This document shows positions 52,563 to 60,428 of a stretch of 64,000 nt of DNA, one piece after another. The position numbers and the translations under genes are program-made. Position 1 is the first letter of the stretch; every line of letters starts with the position of its first letter. The notes beneath the pieces were generated by a model. That model worked only from the letters and a program-made list of their open reading frames with translations, did no database searches and was not told where the DNA came from. The stretch covers positions 1 to 64,000 of the forward strand of contig JAZSFK010000049.1 in NCBI GenBank assembly GCA_045532175.1. The letters are read 5' to 3'. This DNA comes from Fimenecus sp045532175. GTDB taxonomy: Bacteria > Bacillota > Clostridia > Oscillospirales > Acutalibacteraceae.

Positions 52563-52596
52563 TATTTTAACAAATAAGATTTGTATTGGAGTTATT

Positions 52597-53784
52597 ATGA
52601 CAAAACAAAAGAACTACAAAAAAACACTTATAGCTTGTTATCTTGGATTTGTAACGCAGGCTATATCTGCAAACTTTACCCCACTCTTATTTTTAACATT
52701 CAAGGATACTTATGGGATTACGCTTGACAAAATTGCAATGATTCCGTTAGTGTTCTATTTAACCCAATTGCTAATCGATTTTGCTGCTACTAAATTTGCC
52801 GATAAAATTGGGTATCGTGCTTGTGTGGTGGCATCCCAAGTGTTGTCATCGGTAGGACTTGTATCAATGGCATTTCTGCCGGAACTGTTACCTAGTCCTT
52901 TTGTTGGCATTCTGATTTCTGTGGTACTTTATGCCATTGGTAGTGGTCTTATTGAAGTTTTAGTAAGTCCTATTGTTGAAGCCTGCCCATTTGAGAATAA
53001 GGACGGTATGATGAGTCTATTACATTCTTTCTACTGTTGGGGTGCAATGGGTGTCATTTTGGGTTCTACACTCTTTTTCGCTGTATTTGGTGTAGAAAAT
53101 TGGAAGATACTTACGATTATTTGGGCATTAGTGCCGTTATATAATACATTCAACTTTATTAACTGTCCTATAGAACGATTGGTAGAAGACGGTAAAAGTA
53201 TGAGTGTTAGTCAGTTGCTGAAAACACCTATCTTCTGGTTAATGATAATACTTATGGTATGTTCAGGTGCATCTGAGGCATCTATGGCTCAATGGGCATC
53301 TGCATTTACGGAATCTGCTGTCGGCGTTTCCAAAACTGTTGGTGATTTAGCAGGGCCGTGCCTATTTGCTATGTTTATGGGTATATCCCGTGTAGTGTAT
53401 GGTAAATTCAGCAATAAACTTGACTTGACTAAAGTTATGCTTGTCTGTGGTGCAATGTGTGCCGGATGTTATCTGTTGGCATCTTTGTCTTCGTTGCCAA
53501 TCCTTGGACTTGCAGGCTGTGCCCTTTGTGGTTTGGCAGTTGGTATTATGTGGCCAGGGTCTATCAGTATTTCTTCACAGAAATGTCCGAGAGGCGGTAC
53601 TGCTATGTTTGCATTTTTGGCATTAGCCGGCGATTTAGGTGCTATGGTTAGTCCTGCTATGGTGGGAAGCATTTCCGAAATGGCAGGTGGCAATCTTAAA
53701 ACAGGTTTGCTTGTAGCAACGGTATTTCCTGTAGTGCTTGTATTTACATTGCTGGTTCTAAAGAAAAGATTAGTAAAACAATAA
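52597..53784 (+). CDS. MFS transporter (FucP-like, sugar type)
   Basis: A 395-residue MFS carrier with about 12 membrane segments, from a different family to the GPH proteins. N-terminal YLGFVTQAISANFTPLLFLTF and the mid-loop ADKIGYRACVVASQVLSSVG resemble the FucP/sugar MFS group, as does GSISISSQKCPRGGTAMFA. The ATG at 52597 has GGAG 5 nt upstream; the frame extends 16 codons further across the promoter. Its place before a GH32 gene suggests fructoside or sucrose uptake, which is inference. Confidence 0.85.
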   Translation: MTKQKNYKKTLIACYLGFVTQAISANFTPLLFLTFKDTYGITLDKIAMIPLVFYLTQLLIDFAATKFADKIGYRACVVASQVLSSVGLVSMAFLPELLPSPFVGILISVVLYAIGSGLIEVLVSPIVEACPFENKDGMMSLLHSFYCWGAMGVILGSTLFFAVFGVENWKILTIIWALVPLYNTFNFINCPIERLVEDGKSMSVSQLLKTPIFWLMIILMVCSGASEASMAQWASAFTESAVGVSKTVGDLAGPCLFAMFMGISRVVYGKFSNKLDLTKVMLVCGAMCAGCYLLASLSSLPILGLAGCALCGLAVGIMWPGSISISSQKCPRGGTAMFAFLALAGDLGAMVSPAMVGSISEMAGGNLKTGLLVATVFPVVLVFTLLVLKKRLVKQ

Positions 53785-53795
53785 ACAGAGAATAA

Positions 53796-53935
53796 CAAAT
53801 TTGAATTTGTCGAACTCATTAAATGGTGTATATTGCCTCCCTCTGACAAGGGAGGCGATTATAATCGCAACGCAGTTCCGACATTTTGCACTTTGCGTTT
53901 TGCACTTTGCATTTATTTCGACAAACCCCAATTTA
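53796..53935. repeat. Composite intergenic repeat (inverted copy)
   Basis: ACAAATTTGAATTTGT palindrome, a GCCTCCCTCTGACAAGGGAGGC hairpin (53835-53856, with one unpaired base), then the inverted TGCAAAGTGCAAA-type tract with GCAACGCAGTTCCGACATTT (53868-53914). It matches 5626-5680 closely in reverse orientation. Confidence 0.82.
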
Positions 53936-53947
53936 TCGAACAAAGTT

Positions 53948-53997
53948 AAGCAACAGTATTTTCGCTGTTGCTTTTTGTTTTATGTGAATGGTATAAT
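53948..53997 (+). promoter_or_regulatory. Hairpin-promoter cassette, copy B
   Basis: AAGCAACAG / CTGTTGCTT hairpin followed by TTTTG, then TGGTATAAT (-10 at 53992-53997). About 20 nt upstream are shared with copy A (TATCGAACAAAGTTAAG-like). Confidence 0.78.
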
Positions 53998-54028
53998 TAA
54001 TTCTAATAAAAGTGAAAAGAGGGGTTAT

Positions 54029-55111
54029 ATGAATTATCGTACACCACTGAAATATCATTTTGCAACCAAAAAGGGTTGGATAAATGACCCCAACGGATTA
54101 GTTTATTTTAATGGTTATTATCATATTTTTTATCAACATTCGCCCAATTTTGAAAAGCCATGGAATGAGAGTATGCATTGGGGACATGCGAGGACAAAAG
54201 ATTTCTTGAATTTTGAGGAATTGCCCGTTGCTCTTTTCCCTGACAAGCCATATGACAAGGACGGTTGCTGGTCGGGTACAGCCATTGTCAAAGATGAGAC
54301 ACTCTTTCTCTTTTATGCGTCAATTCATGACGGTGTTCAGTCTGTTAGTGTTGCTTATTCAACTGACGGAGTTAAGTTTGAAAAATATGAGGGTAATCCT
54401 GTAATCAACGGATTCCCAACTGATGGTTGTCCTGATTTTCGTGACCCTGCCGTGTGTTATTCTGACGGCAAATACTATTGTGTAATGGCATCGGGAAACC
54501 ATGAAAAGAAAACTGCAAATCTTCTTTTATATGAAAGTGAAGACTTGTTTCACTGGAATTATAAAGGCGTTCTTTGTGAATGGGAAAACTCAAAATTTGC
54601 CGAGTGCCCGTCTTTTATGAAATCAGGAGATAAATATCTGCTTACGGCTTCTGTATGTAAGGAAGACAGTCATCGGTTTTCGGTGATGTACGGCACCTTT
54701 GAAAACGGTACTTTCACTCCTGAATATACGGGCGAAGTGGATAAAGGTCCTGACCAATATGCAGGGCAGGTATTTCTTGACCACAAGGGAAGAACAATTC
54801 TCATCTCTTGGCTTCCCGGTTGGAAATATGCAGGTTACAAGAAAAATGATATAGGTTGTATGTCCGTTCCCCGTGAAATAAAACTTATCGATGGCAAAAT
54901 CTACGGTTATCCTGTAGAAGAAGTGCGACATTTACTCAAAGATAGCGATTCTGCGGTTATCCGTAAGAAAAACGGATTTAAAATCAAGCGAACACACCGT
55001 AAGAGTGTTGTCTATGAGGGCGAAATTAAAGACCTTAAAATTATTCGTGACGGATATATTTTAGAATTATTTGTCAATGGTGGCGAAGAAATTTATTCAG
55101 TCTTGCTATAA
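54029..55111 (+). CDS. GH32 beta-fructosidase (short form)
   Basis: A 360-residue glycoside hydrolase family 32 enzyme cleaving sucrose, fructo-oligosaccharides or inulin. All three catalytic signatures are present: WINDPNG (nucleophile Asp20), FRDP (138-140) and ECPSF (acid/base Glu192). It is about 100 residues shorter than usual; the C-terminal beta-sandwich is reduced to about 40-50 residues, ending in YILELFVNGGEEIYSVLL. There is no signal peptide, so it is cytoplasmic. The ATG at 54029 follows GAGGGG; the long upstream extension of the frame runs through repeats. It pairs with the MFS carrier upstream. Confidence 0.93.
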   Translation: MNYRTPLKYHFATKKGWINDPNGLVYFNGYYHIFYQHSPNFEKPWNESMHWGHARTKDFLNFEELPVALFPDKPYDKDGCWSGTAIVKDETLFLFYASIHDGVQSVSVAYSTDGVKFEKYEGNPVINGFPTDGCPDFRDPAVCYSDGKYYCVMASGNHEKKTANLLLYESEDLFHWNYKGVLCEWENSKFAECPSFMKSGDKYLLTASVCKEDSHRFSVMYGTFENGTFTPEYTGEVDKGPDQYAGQVFLDHKGRTILISWLPGWKYAGYKKNDIGCMSVPREIKLIDGKIYGYPVEEVRHLLKDSDSAVIRKKNGFKIKRTHRKSVVYEGEIKDLKIIRDGYILELFVNGGEEIYSVLL

Positions 55112-55133
55112 AAATTACACACTAAACACAACG

Positions 55134-55180
55134 AGCAACAGTATATTTGCTGTTGCTTTTTGTTTTGTGGCTAGTATAAT
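55134..55180 (+). promoter_or_regulatory. Hairpin-promoter cassette, copy C
   Basis: AGCAACAG / CTGTTGCT hairpin (terminator of GH32), then TAGTATAAT (-10 at 55175-55180) and GTTTTAACAAATAAGA, nearly identical to the tail of copy A. Confidence 0.8.
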
Positions 55181-55214
55181 TGTTTTAACAAATAAGACAT
55201 TGTGAGGGATTGGT

Positions 55215-55562
55215 ATGATGCAATATAATATTGAATTTTGGAACGCACTAGATGAATTGGTGAACAATTCGGAAATTATAATTGATAGACCAAAAGGAAC
55301 AGCACACCCCAAGTATCCCGATTTCATTTATCGCGTTGATTATGGATATTTGAAAAATACATCTTCTATGGATGGTGCAGGAATAGATGTATGGGTAGGA
55401 AGTAGCGAAAAAAAGATTGATGCAATAATGTGTATTGTTGATTTAATGAAGAAAGATTCAGAAATTAAAATACTGATTGGATGCACAGAAGAAGAAAAGG
55501 AAATAGTATACGAAACACATAATAAAACACAGTTTATGAAAGGTATTTTAATACGTCGATAA
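55215..55562 (+). CDS. Inorganic pyrophosphatase-like protein (short)
   Basis: A 115-residue protein resembling the core of family-I inorganic pyrophosphatases: IIDRPKGTAHPKYPDFIYRVDYGYL and GIDVWVGS echo the RPKG, YPVDYGY and DGDPLDV motifs. It is shorter than true enzymes (about 175 residues), and only some metal-binding Asp/Glu positions remain, so activity is doubtful. It has its own promoter (cassette C) and terminator. Compare the pyrophosphatase-like N-terminus of the NUDIX protein at 23305. Confidence 0.78.
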   Translation: MMQYNIEFWNALDELVNNSEIIIDRPKGTAHPKYPDFIYRVDYGYLKNTSSMDGAGIDVWVGSSEKKIDAIMCIVDLMKKDSEIKILIGCTEEEKEIVYETHNKTQFMKGILIRR

Positions 55563-55591
55563 ATTCCAATTTGTCGAAAAACATTCCACAC

Positions 55592-55632
55592 AAAAAGAGC
55601 ATCTACCACTTTGGTAAATGCTCTTTATTTTT
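55592..55632. terminator. Bidirectional terminator
   Basis: AAAGAGCAT-c-TACC / GGTA-a-ATGCTCTTT followed by ATTTTT, between convergent genes. Confidence 0.9.
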
Positions 55633-56563
55633 ACTTATTCAAACAAGTTCCGCAATACTCATATCCTTGGTCTAAATACTGCTGTAACTCTGTTCCTTTA
55701 ATTGTCTTTTTGTTCTTTTCACTCATACCTGTTGCACCTGAACAGGTTGGCTTATGCACTTTCTTTGATGATGTATTAAGTACAAATTGTGATGAATTTA
55801 CATCATTATCTTTTTCCTCCGAATAACTTTCGTCAAGAGTGCTTTCACCTGTTGCATAATCGATTTTAACACCCGGTTGAACATTGTAGCAATAGACATT
55901 AAAGCAGATTCCCTCACCCTCATCTTCAACGGACCAAGCCTCCATAACAACACCGCTTGCCACAAGATTATCGCCCTCAAAAATTGGTGTTACACGATAT
56001 AGTACGTGGTTCTCGGTTTCCTTTACATAGTCAGCAACCATATTCTCAAAGGGCAACATACCCTGCACATTCATATATCTTGTGCCTGTTATGAGATTAC
56101 TTGTATTTGCGTTTTCTCCCGTCAATTGAAAACCTATTAAATGGCAACGATTATATAGATATTTTCCGTCAACAAAATCATATTTTGCAGTCACCCAACC
56201 AGATGGCTTAACCTGACCGATATTTCCTCTGTCCTCCGTTGGCATAATCTCAACACCAATGCAAGCGAAAGTCACACCGCAACGACCTAAACTATCTAAT
56301 TCTGCGTATGTTTCAAAAGCTTCTGTTGTGTAATCATCCTTGGAAAACAAAGGAAGATTATCATAAATTGCCACGTATGGACGACCTGAAAACTCCGGAA
56401 TATTCTGGAGAGTTATCGTTTCTTCAGTCAATGGAGCCATAGTATTTTCTTCGGGTAATGTTACTTTTTCAGAGCCACCATTTTCTAATTTACAACCACC
56501 AAACAGGCAAATAGAAAAGATAAGCAAAATGCTGATTATCGTTGTAAGTATTCTATTTCTCAT
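55631..56563 (-). CDS. Secreted DNA/RNA non-specific endonuclease lipoprotein
   Basis: A 310-residue lipoprotein nuclease. The signal peptide ends at the lipobox FGGC (Cys near 24). The endonuclease NS domain has YNRCHLIGFQL, the group version of the DRGH catalytic motif, and NLITGTRYMNVQGMLPFE. After a linker, the C-terminal 45 residues (KKVHKPTCSGATGMSEKN..YCGTC) form a Cys-containing module also seen after other secreted nucleases and hydrolases. It probably degrades extracellular DNA. Two small genes lie upstream in the same orientation. Confidence 0.9.
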   Translation of the reverse strand: MRNRILTTIISILLIFSICLFGGCKLENGGSEKVTLPEENTMAPLTEETITLQNIPEFSGRPYVAIYDNLPLFSKDDYTTEAFETYAELDSLGRCGVTFACIGVEIMPTEDRGNIGQVKPSGWVTAKYDFVDGKYLYNRCHLIGFQLTGENANTSNLITGTRYMNVQGMLPFENMVADYVKETENHVLYRVTPIFEGDNLVASGVVMEAWSVEDEGEGICFNVYCYNVQPGVKIDYATGESTLDESYSEEKDNDVNSSQFVLNTSSKKVHKPTCSGATGMSEKNKKTIKGTELQQYLDQGYEYCGTCLNK

Positions 56564-56567
56564 AATC

Positions 56568-56945
56568 TTACCTCACATATCTTTCTCTTGTGATTTTTTC
56601 GTGGGACGAGCCTTCAAAATCAACGGTTTCTGCCAAGTTCCATTTTTTAAGGTCAATATTAAATTGCACATCTGCAGGATACACCCTGTTCCATTTATAT
56701 ACAATTATTTCTTCAATATCATTTTCGTTTACAGTGAAATTCTCTGCAAAACAATATCCGCTTTTGGGATTTTCACAGATTTCTACTGCATTTTCTGGAA
56801 AAAGCTTTGCTGAATACTCGTTTGTGTAAAGTTTTTCACCTTTACAAAACTCTAAAACATTTTCAATCAGAATTTTGTCACGACTCTGACGTCGATTATT
56901 GAACATCATACCATTATTGTCATCAAGACAAACTATAAGTTTCAT
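56568..56945 (-). CDS. Small conserved protein, unknown function
   Basis: A 125-residue protein beginning MKLIVCLDDNNGMMFNNRRQ, followed by SRDKILIENVLEFC. I recall this start from a family common in gut Firmicutes that is sometimes labelled ribonuclease Z, without the HXHXDH metal motif of that enzyme, so I give no function. The end (EGSSHEKITRERYVR) is also typical. The ATG at 56945 follows AGGTG. It ends 4 nt before the nuclease gene, so the two are co-transcribed. Confidence 0.75.
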   Translation of the reverse strand: MKLIVCLDDNNGMMFNNRRQSRDKILIENVLEFCKGEKLYTNEYSAKLFPENAVEICENPKSGYCFAENFTVNENDIEEIIVYKWNRVYPADVQFNIDLKKWNLAETVDFEGSSHEKITRERYVR

Positions 56946-56991
56946 ATTTATCACCTAATTTCAATTATTCAGTCATTTTCAAATATGCATA

Positions 56992-57351
56992 TTATTCAAA
57001 ATATTGTCTATATTTTACATCTTGCCAAAGAGCCTTCATCACATCATCTTTAGAGCCATAAAAGGAATATGAATTCAAGTCATCAATAGAAGACCAATAT
57101 GCAGGAAGAGCATCTTCATAATTGCAAATGTAAAGCCATTCTTGTTCATCAAATAAACAAATTTCTTGATATTCAAATTTATAAAAACCTTTACTATTTT
57201 TTGTTACAACAAAACGTTTTGATTTATCCTTACTATAAACAACATATACAACTTCAATATCCTCTATGTAACGAAGTTGTTTATTGTACATAATTTCAGC
57301 AATTTCTTCCAATGGTGACATTGGAGATACTAAATTACTTTTATTTTCCAT
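56992..57351 (-). CDS. Small acidic protein, unknown function
   Basis: A 119-residue soluble protein rich in Tyr, Asp and Glu (SKRFVVTKNSKGFYKFEYQE, WSSIDDLNSYSFYGSKDDVM). No signal peptide, membrane segment or family that I can name. The start at 57351 follows GGTGAT. It lies 46 nt upstream of the previous gene on the same strand. Its small acidic nature next to a nuclease would fit an immunity-type protein, but nothing in the sequence proves it. Confidence 0.65.
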   Translation of the reverse strand: MENKSNLVSPMSPLEEIAEIMYNKQLRYIEDIEVVYVVYSKDKSKRFVVTKNSKGFYKFEYQEICLFDEQEWLYICNYEDALPAYWSSIDDLNSYSFYGSKDDVMKALWQDVKYRQYFE

Positions 57352-57405
57352 AATTATCACCAAGAAAATTTTAACACACAAAAATACTTCTTTCAATAAA
57401 TTTTA

Positions 57406-57434
57406 TTTATTATCTGCACGAAATATGGTATAAT
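57406..57434 (+). promoter_or_regulatory. Promoter of the SPASM radical SAM gene
   Basis: TTTATT, 17-bp spacer, extended -10 TGGTATAAT; start codon 21 nt after the -10. Confidence 0.65.
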
Positions 57435-57454
57435 CCTGTGTGTGAGGTGAGAAT

Positions 57455-58288
57455 ATGAAACGATTCGCAAAAGTGTATATTGAAATTTCAAATATCTGTA
57501 ACCTAAAATGCTCATTTTGTCCGGGAACTACACGAAAGCCAAAGCGAATGAATGTTGATGATTTTAAAATCGTGCTCGAGAAAATCAAGAATTATACTGA
57601 TTACATTTATTTTCATCTTCTTGGTGAACCTCTTTGCCACCCCGACCTTGAAAAATTTTTGAAGATTGCTGAAGATATGAATTTCAAGGTAATTATCACC
57701 ACCAACGGTACACTTTTAAGCAAATGTAAGAATATTCTTATTCATTCAAATTCTCACTATAAAACAGTTATTTCTCTCCACTCTTTTGAGGCGAATGATA
57801 ACAAAATCTCCTTTGAAAAATATCTTGATGATTGTTTTACTTATGCAAAATCCGCTGAGAACAAGAAAATCGTTGTTCTTCGACTGTGGAACAATGGTGG
57901 TAAGGATAGTCTGAACTGTGAAATTCTGTCCAAGCTTGAAGATTATTTTCCGAGGCCTTGGGTTGAAGAACGAAACGGCACAAGAATCGGTAATAAAATA
58001 TATATTCAATACGGAGATAAGTTTGATTGGCCGTCGCTTGAAAATAATGACATAAACGAAAATATTTTCTGCTACGGACTCCGTGACCAGATAGGTATTT
58101 TAGCCGACGGAACGGTTGTCCCCTGTTGTCTTGACAATAACGGTGAAATAAACCTTGGCAATATTTTTGAAAAGAATTTAGAAGAAATAATCAATTCGCA
58201 AAAATCACAAAGCATATATAACGGATTTTCAAACCGCAATGCCTGTGAGGAGCTTTGTAAAAGATGTCGCTTTGTAAGAAAATTCTAA
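57455..58288 (+). CDS. Radical SAM/SPASM-type protein
   Basis: A 277-residue radical SAM enzyme. CNLKCSFC gives the CX3CX2C cluster ligands (Cys15, 19, 22). The core contains YIYFHLLGEPLCHPDLEKFL and IITTNGTLL. The C-terminal part has SPASM-like cysteines (VVPCCLDNNGEINLGNIFE, then CEELCKRC) for an extra cluster. Such proteins modify peptides or mature enzymes, but no precursor peptide gene is seen beside it. It is a single gene with a terminator. Confidence 0.88.
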   Translation: MKRFAKVYIEISNICNLKCSFCPGTTRKPKRMNVDDFKIVLEKIKNYTDYIYFHLLGEPLCHPDLEKFLKIAEDMNFKVIITTNGTLLSKCKNILIHSNSHYKTVISLHSFEANDNKISFEKYLDDCFTYAKSAENKKIVVLRLWNNGGKDSLNCEILSKLEDYFPRPWVEERNGTRIGNKIYIQYGDKFDWPSLENNDINENIFCYGLRDQIGILADGTVVPCCLDNNGEINLGNIFEKNLEEIINSQKSQSIYNGFSNRNACEELCKRCRFVRKF

Positions 58289-58293
58289 ACAAC

Positions 58294-58325
58294 AAAAGGA
58301 CCTGACTTACATCAGGTCCTTAAAA
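58294..58325. terminator. Terminator between convergent genes
   Basis: AAGGACCTGA / TCAGGTCCTT stem with a 6-nt loop. Confidence 0.85.
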
Positions 58326-58341
58326 TTTATGTACTTATTGA

Positions 58342-59247
58342 TTAATAAGCAACTGTCCACCATTCCTCGAAGCCGAGTCCGATTTCGTAGCTGTCCATAT
58401 AAAGAATCATTGGAAGATTGAAGTAGTATTCAACAAGATTTCCTGTATCTTTTTCGATTTTTGCAGTAACTTCAGTTACGTCATAAGCACATTTTGGCTC
58501 AATCTGGTTAATAAGCGGAACGCTTGAGATTGGGTCCTGAATTGACTTCTTTGTAAGAATTGAAGCAACTGAACCTACACCATAACCAAATTCAGGGTCA
58601 GTTTCTGCCTTAATCTTAATTGTAATTACATAGAAATTGCCTTCTTCTTTACAACTGATAGCAGCGATATCATCTGTTTTAAGGTTACAAGTATGTCCTG
58701 ATGGTGGGAAATTACCTGCAATATCAGCACCTGTGTATGTCTGGTTAACGCTTTCTTCCTTAAGAAGAGAACCCATAAGAGTTTCGCCAAGTGCTGAAAG
58801 AGCACCTGCTTTAACATGATTCTTGTAGTTATAAGCATTTTTCTTAACAATTGTTGCTGACTTAGCATTTGTCTTAACGCCTGTAAAAGCCTTCATAAAC
58901 AAGTTATACTGTGCGATTGGTGTTGTAGGAGCCTGATTTGCAGTTTCGCCCTCGCCTTCACCTGCTTCACCGTTTTCACCTTCACCTGTTTCGCCTTCAC
59001 TCCAGTCAATATTGGAGCCATCTTCTTTGTTCTCTGTTTCAGCATTATTTGAGCTGACTGCACCTGTTCCGCCATTACCAACAGTCAACATTGTTGTCTG
59101 TGCAATAGAAACGATACTGAACACTATTACCAATGAAAGCAAAACAGCAATTGCTGATAAGAAGGTTTTTGAAAATCTTTCTTTTTTTGCTTCCTTTATC
59201 TCAAGTTTTGCTTTGTATTCTTCCGGGGTTAATTGTTTTTTAGCCAT
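58342..59247 (-). CDS. Membrane-tethered secreted protein, unknown function
   Basis: A 301-residue protein: a basic cytoplasmic start (MAKKQLTPEEYKAKLEIKE), one membrane segment (FLSAIAVLLSLVIVFSIVSIA), an acidic Gly/Glu linker (GETGEGENGEAGEGEGE) and an outer domain of about 190 residues ending EIGLGFEEWWTVAY. I recognise no family. The YKAKLEIKEAKKER-type start with a single segment is shared by other gut-Firmicutes surface proteins. The ATG at 59247 follows AAGGAG; a TTG six codons earlier overlaps it. Confidence 0.72.
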   Translation of the reverse strand: MAKKQLTPEEYKAKLEIKEAKKERFSKTFLSAIAVLLSLVIVFSIVSIAQTTMLTVGNGGTGAVSSNNAETENKEDGSNIDWSEGETGEGENGEAGEGEGETANQAPTTPIAQYNLFMKAFTGVKTNAKSATIVKKNAYNYKNHVKAGALSALGETLMGSLLKEESVNQTYTGADIAGNFPPSGHTCNLKTDDIAAISCKEEGNFYVITIKIKAETDPEFGYGVGSVASILTKKSIQDPISSVPLINQIEPKCAYDVTEVTAKIEKDTGNLVEYYFNLPMILYMDSYEIGLGFEEWWTVAY

Positions 59248-59369
59248 TTTTTTAACTCCTTTCAAAAGTTAAACATTTACCTTTATACTTTACAACAAAA
59301 CCCGACAAAAGTCAATAGAGTATAATCTTACGCAAGTAATTTTTTTCATCATTGCGTTCATTATGGGTA

Positions 59370-59399
59370 TTGTTTTTTTATTACAAACTATGGTATAAT
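59370..59399 (+). promoter_or_regulatory. Promoter of the M15-PlsC-sulfatase operon
   Basis: TTGTTT, 18-bp spacer, extended -10 TGGTATAAT. Confidence 0.65.
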
Positions 59400-59434
59400 C
59401 AATTTTATATAAGTTAAATGCGAGGCGAACATAT

Positions 59435-60424
59435 ATGACAACGAAAAATAATAAAAAAAAGGGCAATAAAAATTCGCAGGATATGATACTTAAGGGTATT
59501 GTTGTTTTCTGTGTCGCAGTTCTTATTCTGACTGCCGTTATTGCTGTCCCGATAATCATTGACAGTAAAGAAGAAAATGTATCATCAGAATCCGACTATA
59601 AGAAAAAAGATGATAAAGAACAGCAGGACAAAGACGAGGAAAAGGACATAACCGACCTTTTCGAAACAGAACCGGTTACGAATGATACGGAAGAATCTAC
59701 GGAGCCTGAAAAACCAATTACGGGTGAAAAAGACCCACCATCACCAAATTCATTTTACAGCACTGTCAAATACCGTTCACCTGATGCAGTGCCTGCCGAC
59801 ATATTTAAGCACGGCAGAAACCTTATGCTTTTAAACAGACAATATGAATTGCCTGAGAATTTTCAGTGGGATTTGGTTTATTGGTCAAACGGTCAGCACG
59901 TTGATGCTATGTATCTCAACTGTGAGGAACGCAATTCCGTTCAGGCTGTTGACAAAGCAGCTTATCAACCACTTAAGGATATGTTCGCAGCAGCAAGGGC
60001 TGATGGTGTTCCCCTTCAACTTGTTTCCGCATACAGAAGCATTTACTTACAGGACAAATTGTTTACTCGTTCCGTAAACACCTACAAAAACCAAGGTCTT
60101 TCTGAAATTGATGCCATAAACAAGGCAAATCGTGAACGTACCTTCTCAGGAACAAGCGAACACAACACAGGTCTTGGCTTTGATATTCTCCAACAGGGCA
60201 ATTACACTCTCAGCACCTCATTTGAGAATAGTGCTCAGTTTAAATGGCTTATGGAAAACGCCGAGGATTACGGTTTTATCCTTCGTTACCCGAAGGATAA
60301 GACAAATATCACAGGCATTATGTATGAACCCTGGCATTTCAGATATGTTGGTGTTGAACACGCAAAGAAAATCAACGCACTTGATATGTGCTTAGAAGAA
60401 TATATTGACTATTTAGAGGCATAA
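59435..60424 (+). CDS. M15-family D-alanyl-D-alanine carboxypeptidase
   Basis: A 329-residue membrane-anchored wall peptidase (VanY/LAS type). One N-terminal membrane segment (residues 19-42) is followed by a charged linker. The M15B domain has SEHNTGLGFD (zinc His243 and Asp250) and YEPWHFRYVG (Glu298 catalytic, zinc His301), plus LVSAYRS. It trims the terminal D-Ala of peptidoglycan stems outside the membrane. It is first in an operon with plsC (4 nt gap) and the sulfatase gene (2 nt gap). Confidence 0.93.
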   Translation: MTTKNNKKKGNKNSQDMILKGIVVFCVAVLILTAVIAVPIIIDSKEENVSSESDYKKKDDKEQQDKDEEKDITDLFETEPVTNDTEESTEPEKPITGEKDPPSPNSFYSTVKYRSPDAVPADIFKHGRNLMLLNRQYELPENFQWDLVYWSNGQHVDAMYLNCEERNSVQAVDKAAYQPLKDMFAAARADGVPLQLVSAYRSIYLQDKLFTRSVNTYKNQGLSEIDAINKANRERTFSGTSEHNTGLGFDILQQGNYTLSTSFENSAQFKWLMENAEDYGFILRYPKDKTNITGIMYEPWHFRYVGVEHAKKINALDMCLEEYIDYLEA

Positions 60425-60428
60425 ACAA

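Noticed and set aside
53801..54028. N-terminal extension of the GH32 frame
   Set aside because: The extension translates repeats and the hairpin-promoter cassette. The ATG at 54029 has a good ribosome site, and WINDPNG then lies at the usual distance from the start.
52597..55562. Recent horizontal transfer of the MFS-GH32-pyrophosphatase block
   Set aside because: Repeats flank the block, but I saw no integrase, no tRNA junction and no base composition difference that I could judge reliably by eye.
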